Shown in pieces: positions 12,377 through 22,674 of a stretch of 64,000 nt of DNA. The notes under the pieces were generated by a model that did not search any database, was not told the origin of the DNA, and was given only the letters and a program-made list of their open reading frames with translations. Numbering within the stretch: the first letter of the stretch is position 1; every line of letters starts with the position of its first letter. The position numbers and the translations under genes were made by a program. Location of the stretch: positions 1-64,000 of the forward strand of contig NZ_FMMP01000015.1 of NCBI RefSeq assembly GCF_900095725.1, in the 5' to 3' direction. The stretch is from Cellulosilyticum sp. I15G10I2 (GTDB lineage Bacteria; Bacillota; Clostridia; Lachnospirales; Cellulosilyticaceae).

Positions 12377-13507
12377 ATGGGAATTATTAATGATTTTTTT
12401 GGAGCAATGCTCAATCTTATATTTGAAGGAGTTGTAGCAGTATCTCCAGTAGCTACTTTAGGTATATCAATTGTTATATTTACTTTAGTAACACGTTTGC
12501 TTTTAACACCACTTCAATTATCTTCACAAAGAACTTCTCGTGGGATGAGTAAACTTCAGCCAGAAATGCAGCGTATTCAAAATAAATATAAGAATAAAAA
12601 AGATCAAGAGTCTCAGCTTCAATATAGTAATGAAATGAAGGCCTTATATAAGACTTATAAAATTAATCCACTCGCAGGCTGCCTGCCACTGCTTATTCAA
12701 TTTCCGCTTATTATTGCATTATTTAATGTACTTCGTGAACCAGCAAGATATATTAGAATACTTGGTGAACAGTATAGTAATATAGCAAAAACGATAATAA
12801 GTAATGTTCCTAATTATCAGGAGCTATTAGAAGGTTTTAAGAAAGCTGTTCAGACAACTTCTCGTGTAGAATATGATATTACGCAAAGCGATCAATTAGG
12901 TAATTTCCTTAGTCATTTAAATAGCAGTCAATGGCAGGAATTCTTAAGTCAAGTGAATGTAGATGCAAGACCACTTTTAGAACAAACGTTAAAAGCTAAA
13001 GAGCAATTTGAAGTATTTTTAGGGGTTAACTTAATAGATACGCCATCTTTACTGATTAAAGGTGGTATGTGGCTTGCATTATTAGTTCCGCTTATTGCAG
13101 GAGCTTCAACGTATATATTTTCTAAAATTACAATGGCAAGTTCTGCAGCTATGCAGCAGTCGGCAACCAATGCAGACGGTACGAAGCAAGTAAATACTAC
13201 AGAATCAATGATGAAAACTATGAATATCATGATGCCTGTTATGACAGGGATGTTTTCTTACACTATGCCTATAGGCTTGGCTGTTTATTGGATTTCTGGT
13301 AATATTATTATGATGGGACAACAGTGGTTTGTAAATAAAATAGTAGTTAAGCAAGAAGCAAAACTTGAAGAAAAGATTAAAAAAGAAAGAGAAGAAGAGG
13401 CTAGGGCAAAAAAATTAGTTAAGAAAAAGGTCATTAAGAAAGTACCTGTTCAGAAGAAAACAACTGAAGAGAATGAGAGTATCCAAAATGAAAGTAATAA
13501 ACAATAA
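12377..13507 (+). CDS. yidC: Membrane protein insertase YidC/OxaA family
   Basis: 376 aa. Oxa1 core: VTRLLLTPLQLSSQRTSRGM with the hydrophilic-groove Arg region, then INPLAGCLPLLIQFPLIIAL, and the late helix MPIGLAVYWISGNIIMMGQQ. The ~100-residue loop between the second and third membrane segments is longer than in many homologues. The C-terminus is a Lys-rich tail likely to touch the ribosome. No lipobox was seen in the first segment. AGGAGG precedes the ATG. Confidence 0.95.
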   Translation: MGIINDFFGAMLNLIFEGVVAVSPVATLGISIVIFTLVTRLLLTPLQLSSQRTSRGMSKLQPEMQRIQNKYKNKKDQESQLQYSNEMKALYKTYKINPLAGCLPLLIQFPLIIALFNVLREPARYIRILGEQYSNIAKTIISNVPNYQELLEGFKKAVQTTSRVEYDITQSDQLGNFLSHLNSSQWQEFLSQVNVDARPLLEQTLKAKEQFEVFLGVNLIDTPSLLIKGGMWLALLVPLIAGASTYIFSKITMASSAAMQQSATNADGTKQVNTTESMMKTMNIMMPVMTGMFSYTMPIGLAVYWISGNIIMMGQQWFVNKIVVKQEAKLEEKIKKEREEEARAKKLVKKKVIKKVPVQKKTTEENESIQNESNKQ

Positions 13508-13534
13508 ATTTATAAAAAACCTGGGGGTATTCGT

Positions 13535-14311
13535 ATGAAGTTCATAGAAAAAGTTGGAAGAACTGTTGATGAAGCTATAACAGAAGCACTTATAGAATTA
13601 GGTGCTAGTACTGATGAAGTGATTATTGAAGTTATATCAAAAGGTTCAAAAGGTTTATTAGGTTTTGGTGCAAAAGAAGCTAAAGTAAAAGTAACACTTA
13701 AAGAAGAAGCTAAAGTAGATATTGATTTACTTGAATCTCCAGTTAAAGTTATTGAAAAGTCAGCAGTACCTAAAAAAGAAATAAAAAAAGAGACTAAAAA
13801 AGATTCAGAAGATGCAGTAGTTGTAACGCCACAAGAGCTTACAGAGGTTATAAATCTTGCAGAGGATTTCTTATATAAATTATTAAAGGAAATGTCTGTT
13901 GAATGTACAATTAAATCTAAGGTTGTCAATAATAACAGAATCTCTATAAGTATAGAGGGTAATAATATGGGGATTATAATAGGAAAAAGAGGCGAGACTT
14001 TAGATGCTATACAGTATATAGTTAATATCATTGCTAATAAAAAAAGAGAAGAATATATTAAAGTAATGGTAGACACTGAAAATTATCGAGCTAGAAGAGA
14101 AGAAACACTTAGAAAGCTTGCCTATAAACTTAGTAAAAAAGCACAGCAAACTAAAAAACCTATTATATTAGAGCCAATGAATCCATATGATAGAAGAATT
14201 ATTCATGCTGCGCTTCAAGATAGTAAAATAGTAAAAACTCATAGTGAGGGAAGAGAACCTTTTAGAAGAGTAGTTATAAGTCCGACTTATCAAAATAGAT
14301 CGTATAGATAG
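13535..14311 (+). CDS. khpB: RNA-binding protein KhpB (Jag/EloR)
   Basis: 258 aa. The N-terminal Jag domain starts MKFIEKVGRTVDEAITEALI and is followed by a Lys/Glu-rich linker. A KH-like domain contains GNNMGIIIGKRGETLDAIQY and the C-terminal R3H domain ends LQDSKIVKTHSEGREPFRRV. In Firmicutes KhpB with KhpA binds RNA and influences cell elongation. Always found downstream of yidC, as here. Confidence 0.95.
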   Translation: MKFIEKVGRTVDEAITEALIELGASTDEVIIEVISKGSKGLLGFGAKEAKVKVTLKEEAKVDIDLLESPVKVIEKSAVPKKEIKKETKKDSEDAVVVTPQELTEVINLAEDFLYKLLKEMSVECTIKSKVVNNNRISISIEGNNMGIIIGKRGETLDAIQYIVNIIANKKREEYIKVMVDTENYRARREETLRKLAYKLSKKAQQTKKPIILEPMNPYDRRIIHAALQDSKIVKTHSEGREPFRRVVISPTYQNRSYR

Positions 14312-14338
14312 ACCCAGTTTATACTGGGTTTTTTTTTA
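14311..14338 (+). terminator. Rho-independent terminator between khpB and mnmE
   Basis: ACCCAGT (14312-14318) pairs with ACTGGGT (14323-14329) around a 4-nt loop, followed by nine T residues. The T tract runs almost directly into the mnmE ribosome binding site, so the two genes are partly uncoupled. Confidence 0.85.
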
Positions 14339-14353
14339 GAAAGGATGAATATC

Positions 14354-15736
14354 ATGATATTTGATGATACTATAGCTGCTATTTCTACACCCATAGGAAT
14401 AGGTGGAATAGGTATTATTAGAGTAAGTGGGAATGATACTATTCCTATAGTTAATAAAATATTTCGCGCTGGTAGTAAAAAATCTCTTTTAGATACAGCA
14501 TCTCATACAATTACCTATGGACATATAGTAAGTTTGGAGGGTAATGTTTTAGATGAAGTACTTGTTATGCTGATGAAGGGGCCGAAAACATTTACTAGGG
14601 AAGATGTTATTGAAATAAATTGTCATGGCGGCCCAGTTCCGCTTAATTGTGTACTCATGGAGCTTATTAAAGCTGGAGCAAGACTTGCAGATCAAGGTGA
14701 GTTTACTAAACGTGCTTTTTTAAACGGTCGCATAGATCTTGCACAAGTAGAAGCAATTATGGATATTATAGAATCAAAAACTGAGCTTTCATTATCTCAA
14801 GCAGTTGGACAATTGGAAGGAAAGTTATCAAAACAAATTAAGATATATCAAGATATGTTAATTCAAATAATAGCCAGAATAGAGGTATCTATAGATTATC
14901 CAGAATATGATATGGATGAGCCTATTACCAGTGATTTTGAAGAAGAGTTAAAGGAATTACTTGATAAACTACGCATCTTGCTTAAAACAGCAGATACTGG
15001 AAAAATGATAAGAGAAGGGGTAAAGACAGCCATAGTGGGAAGGCCAAACGTTGGCAAATCTTCTTTATTAAATGCTTTACTTGAAGAGAATAAGGCAATT
15101 GTTACAGATATTCCAGGTACTACAAGAGATGTCGTTGAAGCATATTTAAATATAGAAGGGGTACCTTTTTTATTATTAGATACAGCTGGAATCAGAGAAA
15201 CAGAAGATATAGTAGAAAAAATAGGGGTTGAGAAATCAAAAACATCTATTGAGGAGGCTGATTTAGTTTTAGTTCTCATAGATAGTAATGAAGGAGTTAC
15301 AGAAAAGGATTTAGAAATTTTACGTCAAGTAAAAGATAAAAAATTATTTTTTGTTCTTAATAAAACTGATCTTGGAAACCATATTTCCCAAGAAATAATT
15401 AATAAGTATTTACTTGAAGGGGAAATAGTTTATATATCTGCAAAAAAGCAAAAAGGACTGGATGCGCTTAAGGTGGCAATGAAAAATTTTGTAGTCAAAG
15501 GGCAGGTATCTATAGCAGGCGGGGTAACTTTATCTAATAGAAGACAGAAAGAGTCACTCCTTCACGCAATTACAAGTTTAGATAAAGTAATTGAAGCTAT
15601 TGAACTTGGGCTTCCGGAAGATTGTCTTGCAATAGATTTGCATGATGCTTATGGGCATTTAGGTATGATAGTAGGAGAAGCATTAAAGGATGAAATCATT
15701 AATGAATTATTCGGCAGATTTTGTTTAGGAAAGTAG
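14354..15736 (+). CDS. mnmE: tRNA uridine-5-carboxymethylaminomethyl modification GTPase MnmE
   Basis: 460 aa. N-terminal folate-binding domain starting MIFDDTIAAISTPIGIGGIG. The central helical domain is interrupted by a G domain with GRPNVGKSSLLNAL (P-loop), DIPGTTRD, DTAGIRETED and NKTD. The C-terminal FCLGK carries the conserved Cys. With MnmG it installs cmnm5U34 in tRNA. An ATG at 14345 is in frame but lies on the Shine-Dalgarno AAAGGA; the ATG at 14354 has proper spacing and is preferred. Confidence 0.96.
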   Translation: MIFDDTIAAISTPIGIGGIGIIRVSGNDTIPIVNKIFRAGSKKSLLDTASHTITYGHIVSLEGNVLDEVLVMLMKGPKTFTREDVIEINCHGGPVPLNCVLMELIKAGARLADQGEFTKRAFLNGRIDLAQVEAIMDIIESKTELSLSQAVGQLEGKLSKQIKIYQDMLIQIIARIEVSIDYPEYDMDEPITSDFEEELKELLDKLRILLKTADTGKMIREGVKTAIVGRPNVGKSSLLNALLEENKAIVTDIPGTTRDVVEAYLNIEGVPFLLLDTAGIRETEDIVEKIGVEKSKTSIEEADLVLVLIDSNEGVTEKDLEILRQVKDKKLFFVLNKTDLGNHISQEIINKYLLEGEIVYISAKKQKGLDALKVAMKNFVVKGQVSIAGGVTLSNRRQKESLLHAITSLDKVIEAIELGLPEDCLAIDLHDAYGHLGMIVGEALKDEIINELFGRFCLGK

Positions 15737-15745
15737 GAGATTAAG

Positions 15746-17644
15746 ATGACGTACACTGCAGAAAAAATAGATATAGCAGTAATAGGAGGAGGACATGCTG
15801 GCTGTGAAGCGGCACTTGCTGCAGCTCGCATGGGTAAAAAGACTGTTCTATTTACTATGTCTTTAGATAGTATTGCAATGATGCCATGTAATCCTAATGT
15901 TGGAGGAACTTCAAAAGGGCATTTAGTTAGAGAAATTGATGCACTTGGTGGTGAAATGGGAAAGAATATAGATAGAACCTATATTCAATCTCGTATGTTA
16001 AATACTGCTAAAGGACCGGCCGTTCATTCACTTAGAGCACAGGCTGATAAGTTAAAATATACCAGTACTATGAAACGTATTTTGGAGCAAACTGAAAATC
16101 TTTATATTAAACAGCAAGAGATAGTAGATATTTTAGTAGAGGATCAAAAGATTGTCGGTGTCGTAACTAATAGAGGTGCAGTGTATGAGTGTAGCGCTGC
16201 TATACTTGCTGGAGGGACCTATATACGTTCTAGATGCCTTACAGGAGAATGTATAGAATATACAGGACCTAATGGGCTTAAAACTGCAAGCGAACTTAGT
16301 GAATCGCTTAAAAAGCTAGGTATAGAGCTTAGACGTTTTAAAACAGGAACACCTGCTCGTGTTGATGCAAGATCAATTGATTTTAGTAAGATGGAACCAC
16401 AGCATGGAGATGAAATAATCGTCCCTTTTTCTTTCGAAAATAAAGAAGAAGATATAAAAAGAGAGCAATTTCCATGTTATTTAACTTATACAAATGAAAA
16501 AACCCATCAAATTATTCGAGATAATCTTCATCGTTCACCCCTTTATGCTGGTGTTATTGAAGGAACAGGACCTAGATACTGCCCATCGATTGAAGATAAA
16601 GTTGTTAGATTCGCTGATAAAGAAAGACATCAGATATTTTTAGAGCCAGAAGGTGAAAATACAACGGAAATGTATGTACAAGGTATGAGTTCTTCACTTC
16701 CGGAAGAAGTACAGTTTGCGATGTTAAGATCTATTAAAGGCCTTGAAAATGTAGAAATTATGAGAATTGGATACGCTATAGAATATGATTGTATAGACCC
16801 TCAGCAGCTAAAACATTCTTTAGAGTTTAAATCTATAGAAGGATTTTTTAGTGCGGGGCAAATGAATGGTAGTTCAGGTTATGAAGAAGCTGCAGCTCAA
16901 GGGTTAATAGCTGGTATTAATGCAGTACTTAAAGTTAATCATAAAGAGCCAATGATTATAGATAGATCAGAAGGTTATATAGGTGTTTTAATTGATGATC
17001 TAGTGACTAAAGGTACAAAAGAACCGTACCGTATGATGACTTCAAGAGCAGAATATAGGTTGCTTTTAAGACAAGATAATGCAGATCTTAGGCTTACTGA
17101 AAAAGGTTATAAAGCGGGGCTTTTATCAGAAGAAAGGTATCAAAAGTTTCTGGCTAAAAGACAGGCTATAGACGAGGAGCTTATTAGGTTGAAAAATGCT
17201 TATGTAGGGACTAGTCAAAAGGTCCAAGATATACTTAATGATAAACAAAGTACACTTTTAAGATCGGGCATGGCTTTATCGGAACTTTTAAAGAGGCCAG
17301 AGCTTGAGTATGACGATTTTAAAGAAGTAGATCAAACAAGGCCAGAACTTCCAAAAGATATTATTCATCAGGTGATGATAGAACTTAAATATGAAGGATA
17401 TATTTCAAGACAGCTTAAACAAGTTGAGCAGTTTAAGAAACTTGAACGTAAACTAATACCTGATGATATAGATTATGATGAAGTGTATAGCTTAAGAATA
17501 GAAGCTAAACAAAAACTTAAACAAATTAGACCTATATCTATTGGTCAAGCATCACGCATATCGGGTGTATCACCAGCAGATATTTCAGTACTTTTAGTTT
17601 ATTTGGAGCAGAAAAGAAGAAATAATAAGAACGTGGAATCATAA
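15746..17644 (+). CDS. mnmG: tRNA uridine-5-carboxymethylaminomethyl modification enzyme MnmG
   Basis: 632 aa, full length. FAD-binding [20 protein letters not shown] at the N-terminus; [20 protein letters not shown] and [16 protein letters not shown] are the family signatures; C-terminal helical domain contacts MnmE and tRNA. Ribosome binding site AGGAG precedes the ATG. It lies 9 bp after mnmE. Confidence 0.97.
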   Translation: MTYTAEKIDIAVIGGGHAGCEAALAAARMGKKTVLFTMSLDSIAMMPCNPNVGGTSKGHLVREIDALGGEMGKNIDRTYIQSRMLNTAKGPAVHSLRAQADKLKYTSTMKRILEQTENLYIKQQEIVDILVEDQKIVGVVTNRGAVYECSAAILAGGTYIRSRCLTGECIEYTGPNGLKTASELSESLKKLGIELRRFKTGTPARVDARSIDFSKMEPQHGDEIIVPFSFENKEEDIKREQFPCYLTYTNEKTHQIIRDNLHRSPLYAGVIEGTGPRYCPSIEDKVVRFADKERHQIFLEPEGENTTEMYVQGMSSSLPEEVQFAMLRSIKGLENVEIMRIGYAIEYDCIDPQQLKHSLEFKSIEGFFSAGQMNGSSGYEEAAAQGLIAGINAVLKVNHKEPMIIDRSEGYIGVLIDDLVTKGTKEPYRMMTSRAEYRLLLRQDNADLRLTEKGYKAGLLSEERYQKFLAKRQAIDEELIRLKNAYVGTSQKVQDILNDKQSTLLRSGMALSELLKRPELEYDDFKEVDQTRPELPKDIIHQVMIELKYEGYISRQLKQVEQFKKLERKLIPDDIDYDEVYSLRIEAKQKLKQIRPISIGQASRISGVSPADISVLLVYLEQKRRNNKNVES

Positions 17645-17659
17645 GAAAGAGGCTAGAAA

Positions 17660-18391
17660 ATGGATGAAAGAAAGTTATTATTTGATGGTGCTTATACGCT
17701 GGGAATATCTCTTAGTGAAATTCAAATAGATCAGTTTATGCTATATAAAATACTGCTCTTAGAGTGGAATCAAAAAATGAATCTAACAGCTATTACTGAA
17801 GACTTTGAAGTTATTACGAAACATTTCTTAGATTGTTTAACGATTAATAAAGCCCTAGATATGGCGCAAGTTAAAACATTAATAGATATTGGGACAGGTG
17901 CAGGTTTTCCTGGTCTTGTTATCAAAATAGCTTTTCCTCATATTAAGGTTACTTTAGTTGATTCTTTAAAAAAGAGATTAACTTTTTTAGAAGAAGTTAT
18001 TATGCAGTTAAGATTAGAGGGAGTAGTTTGTGTACATCAAAGAGCTGAAGATTTAGGAAAACAAAAACAGTATAGAGAAGCATTTGATGTATGTGCATCG
18101 AGAGCTGTAGCTCATCTTGCAGTACTGAGTGAGTATACGATACCTTTTGTTAAACTTGGTGGTTACTTGATTGCACTTAAGGGACAAAGGCTGGATGAGG
18201 AACTTCAGCAAGGAAAAAAAGCTTTAGAAATATTAGGCGCAACGTTAGAAGAAATAATAGATGCAGCAGTACCAGAAACGGATCTTAATCATCGTATAGC
18301 AAAAATAAAAAAAGTAAAATCGACAGCACTAAAATATCCAAGAAAAGCTGGAGAACCTACTAAGATGCCTCTAGGTCTAAATAAGTTGTAA
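17660..18391 (+). CDS. rsmG: 16S rRNA (guanine527-N7)-methyltransferase RsmG
   Basis: 243 aa. SAM-binding motif LIDIGTGAGFPGLVIKIAFP with the conserved ARG/ASRAVAHL region and a basic C-terminus IKKVKSTALKYPRKAGEP. It methylates G527 of 16S rRNA; loss gives low-level streptomycin resistance in other bacteria. It is 15 bp after mnmG and likely co-transcribed. Confidence 0.96.
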   Translation: MDERKLLFDGAYTLGISLSEIQIDQFMLYKILLLEWNQKMNLTAITEDFEVITKHFLDCLTINKALDMAQVKTLIDIGTGAGFPGLVIKIAFPHIKVTLVDSLKKRLTFLEEVIMQLRLEGVVCVHQRAEDLGKQKQYREAFDVCASRAVAHLAVLSEYTIPFVKLGGYLIALKGQRLDEELQQGKKALEILGATLEEIIDAAVPETDLNHRIAKIKKVKSTALKYPRKAGEPTKMPLGLNKL

Positions 18392-18530
18392 AATGACTTT
18401 ATTTCATTGGTATATAGTATATTTTTATCTTGATTTATATAAATTTAGAGCGTAATTATAGTTTTTTTGGGAAAAATATGATATACTAAATTTTAGCAAA
18501 AATTGTTGTCTTAGAGGGGAGCAGTAACAA

Positions 18531-19328
18531 ATGCAAAAACATTTAAAAATAGAATTAATCCCAGTAGACCGTGTTAGGCCAAATCCTTATCAACCTAGAA
18601 AGGTATTTTCTAATGCCGCCCTTCAGGAACTAGCAAATTCTATTTTAGAACATGGACTTATGCAACCTATCACTGTAAGAATGATAGGAAATTCTTATGA
18701 ATTAATAGCAGGAGAGAGAAGATTAAAAGCATCTAAGCTTGCTGGCCTTGAAACAATACCTGCAGTAATAGTAGAAGTTACAACTAAAGACAGTGCTGTA
18801 CTTGCCCTTATAGAAAACTTACAGCGTGAGAATCTTAATTTTTTAGAAGAAAGTCAAGCTTATTATACTGTTATGCAAGACTATGGCTACACGCAACAGG
18901 AACTTGCAAATACACTTGGGAAAAACCAATCTACGGTTGCAAATAAGTTAAGAATTTTAAAGTTAACGCCACTTATTCAAAAAATGCTTTTAGAAAATAA
19001 TTTAACTGAACGGCATGCAAGAGCGCTCTTGAAACTACCAGATGAAAGTGCGCAGCTCATAGCCATTGAGAAAATAGTTAAACAAGATTTAAATGTTAAG
19101 AGGACTGAACAACTTATTGAGCAAATGCTGGTTGAACTTACAAAAGAAAACATGATTAAGCACAAATCTACTCAAAAAGTAAAATCTTACATAAAAGATA
19201 TACGACTTGTTACTAATACAATTACACAAGCAGTTGATATGATCCAAAAATCAGGTATTGATGCTAAATATACAATGAAAGAACAGCCAGATGGTTATGA
19301 GATTAGAATTAAGATACCTATAAATTAA
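18531..19328 (+). CDS. noc: ParB-family nucleoid occlusion protein (Noc-like)
   Basis: 265 aa. ParB/Noc CTPase core: NPYQPRKVF, IAGERRLKASKLAG, and IENLQRENLNFLEESQAY, followed by a helix-turn-helix YTQQELANTLGKNQSTVANK. Being the copy next to rsmG and separate from parA-parB is the usual criterion for Noc, which couples nucleoid position to division. I saw no Noc binding site nearby. Functional distinction from ParB rests on position and is therefore inferred. Confidence 0.85.
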   Translation: MQKHLKIELIPVDRVRPNPYQPRKVFSNAALQELANSILEHGLMQPITVRMIGNSYELIAGERRLKASKLAGLETIPAVIVEVTTKDSAVLALIENLQRENLNFLEESQAYYTVMQDYGYTQQELANTLGKNQSTVANKLRILKLTPLIQKMLLENNLTERHARALLKLPDESAQLIAIEKIVKQDLNVKRTEQLIEQMLVELTKENMIKHKSTQKVKSYIKDIRLVTNTITQAVDMIQKSGIDAKYTMKEQPDGYEIRIKIPIN

Positions 19329-19336
19329 TCATTAAG

Positions 19337-19376
19337 CAGCTAATATACTTAATTTAGTAGTATAATAGCTGTTTTT
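19337..19376 (+). terminator. Terminator after noc
   Basis: A 13-bp stem with one mismatch (19337-19349 with 19359-19371) is followed by TTTTTA. It closes the mnmE-mnmG-rsmG-noc segment. Confidence 0.75.
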
Positions 19377-19495
19377 AGTTATAAAAAGGTTTAAATATAA
19401 TTTATCTAGTACATAATTTAAAGATAGACATAAAATAACTAGTTTATAATTTATTAACTTGCTATAGGCTAAATATTTGATAAAATATAATAATA

Positions 19496-19562
19496 TAGAT
19501 TTCACATGCTAAAATTTTAGTTTTTCCCAATAATATGTGATGTGAAATTACTCTGAGAATCA
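19496..19562 (+). repeat. 67-nt upstream repeat, copy I (before argS)
   Basis: Non-coding motif starting TAGATTTCACAT and ending CTCTGAGAATCA, with ATGTGATGTGAAA inside able to pair with the TTTCACAT near its start. It ends 43 nt before the argS ATG. Near-collinear copies precede the lipid kinase and parA. It could be a transcribed leader structure or a small dispersed repeat; it is not a T-box as far as I can see. Confidence 0.65.
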
Positions 19563-19604
19563 TTAATATTAAAGAGAAATAATACAGATAGAGGAGAAAA
19601 TTAA

Positions 19605-21317
19605 ATGAGAAATTTTAAGTTAGAGCTCGCGAAGCTTTTAAGTGATAAGTTAAGCAGCTTATCTCAAGAAGAAATATATGGCATGTTGGAGATTCCTTCT
19701 AATACAAATATGGGAGACTATGCATTTCCTTGTTTTAAACTTGCCAAAGAACTTAGAAAAGCACCGCCAATAATAGCTAAAGAGCTATCTGATCATATAG
19801 GAGAAGTCGCATTTATTGCTAAGCATGAAAGTGTTAATGCATATGTTAACTTTTTTATAAATAAGACTTTATTAGTAGAAGCAGTATTAAATGAAGTATT
19901 AAGTCAAGGAAAAGATTATGGACTAGCGAGTCAGAAGGATAAAGGCAACATCGTTATTGATTATTCTTCTCCTAATATAGCAAAGCCTTTCCATGTAGGC
20001 CATCTTCGTTCAACCGTTATAGGACATAGCCTATACCGTATACATGAAGCATTAGGCTATAAGTGTATTGGTGTTAATCATTTAGGAGACTGGGGTACAC
20101 AGTTTGGTAAGTTAATTGTAGCCTATAAAAAGTATTCTAGTAAGGAAGAAATAGAGCAAAAAGGTATTTCAGAACTTCTTAGAATTTATGTGTTATTTCA
20201 TGATGAAGCTAAAGAAAATCCAGAAATGGATCAAGAAGCAAGAGATTATTTTACAAAAATGGAAAAAGGAGATAGAGAAGCTCTTGAACTTTGGAAATGG
20301 TTTAAAGAAGTAAGTTTAAATGAATTCCAAAGAGTTTACAATATGCTGGGCGTTACTTTTGATAGTTATAATGGTGAAGCCTTTTATAATGATAAAATGG
20401 ATATAGCAGTTAAAGAACTTGAAGAAAAAGGGCTTATAGAAGTAAGTGAAGGTGCAAAAATTGTACGTTTAGATGATGAAAATATGGCGCCTTGTCTTAT
20501 TACAAAAAATGACGGGAGCTCCTTATATGCAACACGTGATATTGCGGCAGCAAAATATCGTAAAGATAGCTATGACTTTAAGAAGTGTATTTATGTTACT
20601 GCACTTCAACAAAATCTGCATTTTGCACAATGGTTTAAAGTTATCGAAAAATTAGGGTATGATTGGTCTAAAGATTTAGTGCATGTGCCTTTTGGAATGG
20701 TAAGCATGGAAGGTGGCAAGTTATCCACACGTGCAGGTAATGTTATCTTTTTAGAAGATATCTTAAAGGAGGCTGTGGATAAGACCAAATCTATTATTGA
20801 AGAAAAGAATCCACAACTTCCAAATAAAGAGGAAGTTGCTATGAAGGTAGGTATTGGAGCTGTTATCTTTGATGATATGTATAATAACATTATTAAAGAT
20901 ATTCAGTTCTCGTGGGAGCGTGTACTGAACTTTGATGGAGAAACAGGACCTTATGTACAATATACTCACGCGAGAGCATGTAGCGTACTTAAAAAGGCTG
21001 GATTGGATTTAAATAACATACCTCATTTTAAGATCGACTACAATATAATTTCAGATGATGCTACAGTAGGAATAGTTAAGGAACTTGCAGAATTTAGTGA
21101 AGTTATCCAATCAGCAGCTGCAGGTTATGAGCCCTCTTATATTGCAAGATATGCAGTTGATTTGGCACAAGCATTTAATAAATTTTATCATGATAATCCT
21201 ATTTTAGTAGAAGATGAAAATGTTAAAAATTCACGTCTTGCTATTGTAGCAGCTACAAAATATACGATTAAGAATGCCTTATATTTATTAGGTATAGATG
21301 CACCATTACAGATGTAA
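19605..21317 (+). CDS. argS: Arginyl-tRNA synthetase
   Basis: 570 aa, normal for class I ArgRS. The HIGH-type motif is AKPFHVGHLRSTVIGHSLYR; the KMSK-loop region is degenerate as MEGGKLSTRAGNVIFL, which is usual for ArgRS. C-terminal DALR anticodon-binding domain ends KNALYLLGIDAPLQM. Start has GAGGAG. Single gene between its own repeat-containing leader and a terminator. Confidence 0.97.
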   Translation: MRNFKLELAKLLSDKLSSLSQEEIYGMLEIPSNTNMGDYAFPCFKLAKELRKAPPIIAKELSDHIGEVAFIAKHESVNAYVNFFINKTLLVEAVLNEVLSQGKDYGLASQKDKGNIVIDYSSPNIAKPFHVGHLRSTVIGHSLYRIHEALGYKCIGVNHLGDWGTQFGKLIVAYKKYSSKEEIEQKGISELLRIYVLFHDEAKENPEMDQEARDYFTKMEKGDREALELWKWFKEVSLNEFQRVYNMLGVTFDSYNGEAFYNDKMDIAVKELEEKGLIEVSEGAKIVRLDDENMAPCLITKNDGSSLYATRDIAAAKYRKDSYDFKKCIYVTALQQNLHFAQWFKVIEKLGYDWSKDLVHVPFGMVSMEGGKLSTRAGNVIFLEDILKEAVDKTKSIIEEKNPQLPNKEEVAMKVGIGAVIFDDMYNNIIKDIQFSWERVLNFDGETGPYVQYTHARACSVLKKAGLDLNNIPHFKIDYNIISDDATVGIVKELAEFSEVIQSAAAGYEPSYIARYAVDLAQAFNKFYHDNPILVEDENVKNSRLAIVAATKYTIKNALYLLGIDAPLQM

Positions 21318-21324
21318 GATTATA

Positions 21325-21366
21325 AGTGTATAGAGCAAAGTTTTTTAATGCTTTATGCACTTTTTT
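21325..21366 (+). terminator. Terminator after argS
   Basis: A 13-bp stem containing G-U pairs (21325-21337 with 21349-21361) is followed by six T residues. Confidence 0.75.
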
Positions 21367-21446
21367 AATCCTATTTTTTACACTTGAGTATTATTAAATA
21401 AAATAGCTTATTTAGGAGATAATATAAAGTAAGATATATTTTATCA

Positions 21447-21513
21447 TAGATCTCACATCTTCATATTTTAGTTATTCAAAGTAATATGTGATTTGAAATC
21501 ATTCTGAGAAACA
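21447..21513 (+). repeat. 67-nt upstream repeat, copy II (before the lipid kinase)
   Basis: Same length and order of blocks as copy I: TAGATCTCACAT, ATTTTAGTTATTC, TAATATGTGATTTGAAAT, ATTCTGAGAAACA. It ends 65 nt before the downstream ATG. The conserved tail and the paired CACAT/ATGTG segments are the most constant parts. Confidence 0.65.
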
Positions 21514-21577
21514 ATAGTGTTTCTCTTTAAGTTTACATAATATATATCTTTTATAAATCTAGATAAGGGGATGTTTA

Positions 21578-22495
21578 ATGAATAAAGAGGCTCTTTTACT
21601 ATATAATCCTTGTTGTGGACAGAGAGAAGTTTTATTAAATCTTGACTATATTACATCTAGAGTTCAAGATATGGGATATAATTTAAAGGTATATAGAAGT
21701 AAATTTGCTGGATCTATTGAAAGGTATATCATAGATAAGGTTGATTATCTTAACTTAGATATGATGATCGTTTCAGGGGGAGATGGTACTGTCAACGAGT
21801 GTGTGAATGGCATGATGAAAAAAAAATTAAATATACCTTTAGCAATTCTGCCTCTTGGAACGGCTAATGATTTTGCGCATACGTTAGGAATTCCGAGTAA
21901 ATTACCTTTAGCTTTAGATTTAATAGCTGATAACTATTTAAAGCATGTTGATGTGGGAAAGGCTAATGATAAATTTTTTATTAATGTTTGCAGTATGGGT
22001 GCTTTTAGTACTATTTCACAATCAACTAATGTAAATATTAAAAACCAATTTGGCAAGCTGGCATATTACGTTAAAGGATTAGATGCTATTAATCATTATG
22101 AAGCTATGAATTTAGAAGTTATGACGACTAAAGAGTCTTTTAGTAATAAGTTTTTTTTAGTACTTGTTTTTAATGGAAAAGGAGCAGGTGGATTTATGAA
22201 ACTTGCCAATGAAGCGGATGTATGTGATGGTTTGTTTGACATTGTTTGTTTTAAAGATATTTATTTTTATGATATACCACCTTTATTTTTTAAAGTATTA
22301 CAAGGAGAACATTTAAATAATCCTAATGTTATTTACTTTAAAACAAATAATCTATCTATAAAGAACGGTTCAATTGATAAATCATACGGAACAGATATTG
22401 ATGGTGAACATGGGCCTAGTCTGCCATTAGATATTTCTGTTGTATCTAATGTACTAAGCATATATACTCCAAGACATATGAGTCACACTAGTTAA
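21578..22495 (+). CDS. Diacylglycerol kinase-family lipid kinase (DagK/YegS type)
   Basis: 305 aa. The kinase catalytic domain shows MIVSGGDGTVNECVNGMM (nucleotide-binding GGDGT) and LAILPLGTANDFAHTLGIP. It would phosphorylate a membrane lipid such as diacylglycerol at the cytosolic face. The second domain contains INVCSMGAFSTIS and VFNGKGAGGF. Single gene with its own leader; exact lipid substrate cannot be read from the sequence. Confidence 0.88.
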   Translation: MNKEALLLYNPCCGQREVLLNLDYITSRVQDMGYNLKVYRSKFAGSIERYIIDKVDYLNLDMMIVSGGDGTVNECVNGMMKKKLNIPLAILPLGTANDFAHTLGIPSKLPLALDLIADNYLKHVDVGKANDKFFINVCSMGAFSTISQSTNVNIKNQFGKLAYYVKGLDAINHYEAMNLEVMTTKESFSNKFFLVLVFNGKGAGGFMKLANEADVCDGLFDIVCFKDIYFYDIPPLFFKVLQGEHLNNPNVIYFKTNNLSIKNGSIDKSYGTDIDGEHGPSLPLDISVVSNVLSIYTPRHMSHTS

Positions 22496-22625
22496 TGCTG
22501 AGATATAGATAAACAACTTTTAAATTTAACTTATTATTACTATAAAGTTGTTTATCAGAATAATTTCATATTAAATATCATGGTTTAACTTTAAAATATG
22601 AAATATTTATGGTAAATCTATTACT

Positions 22626-22674
22626 AAATAGAGTAAGTACTCCAATTGATATGGAGTACTCACTCTATTTTTTT
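22626..22674. terminator. Bidirectional terminator between convergent genes
   Basis: AAATAGAGTAAGTACTCC pairs with GGAGTACTCACTCTATTT with a few mismatches and a short loop, then a T tract on the plus strand and a complementary A-rich side on the minus strand. It overlaps the last codons of the leftward gene and lies 130 bp downstream of the lipid kinase gene. Confidence 0.75.

Noticed and set aside
19329-19604. T-box or other riboswitch upstream of argS
   Set aside because: No T-box sequence or specifier loop is visible; the structured part is the 67-nt repeat also found before non-tRNA genes.
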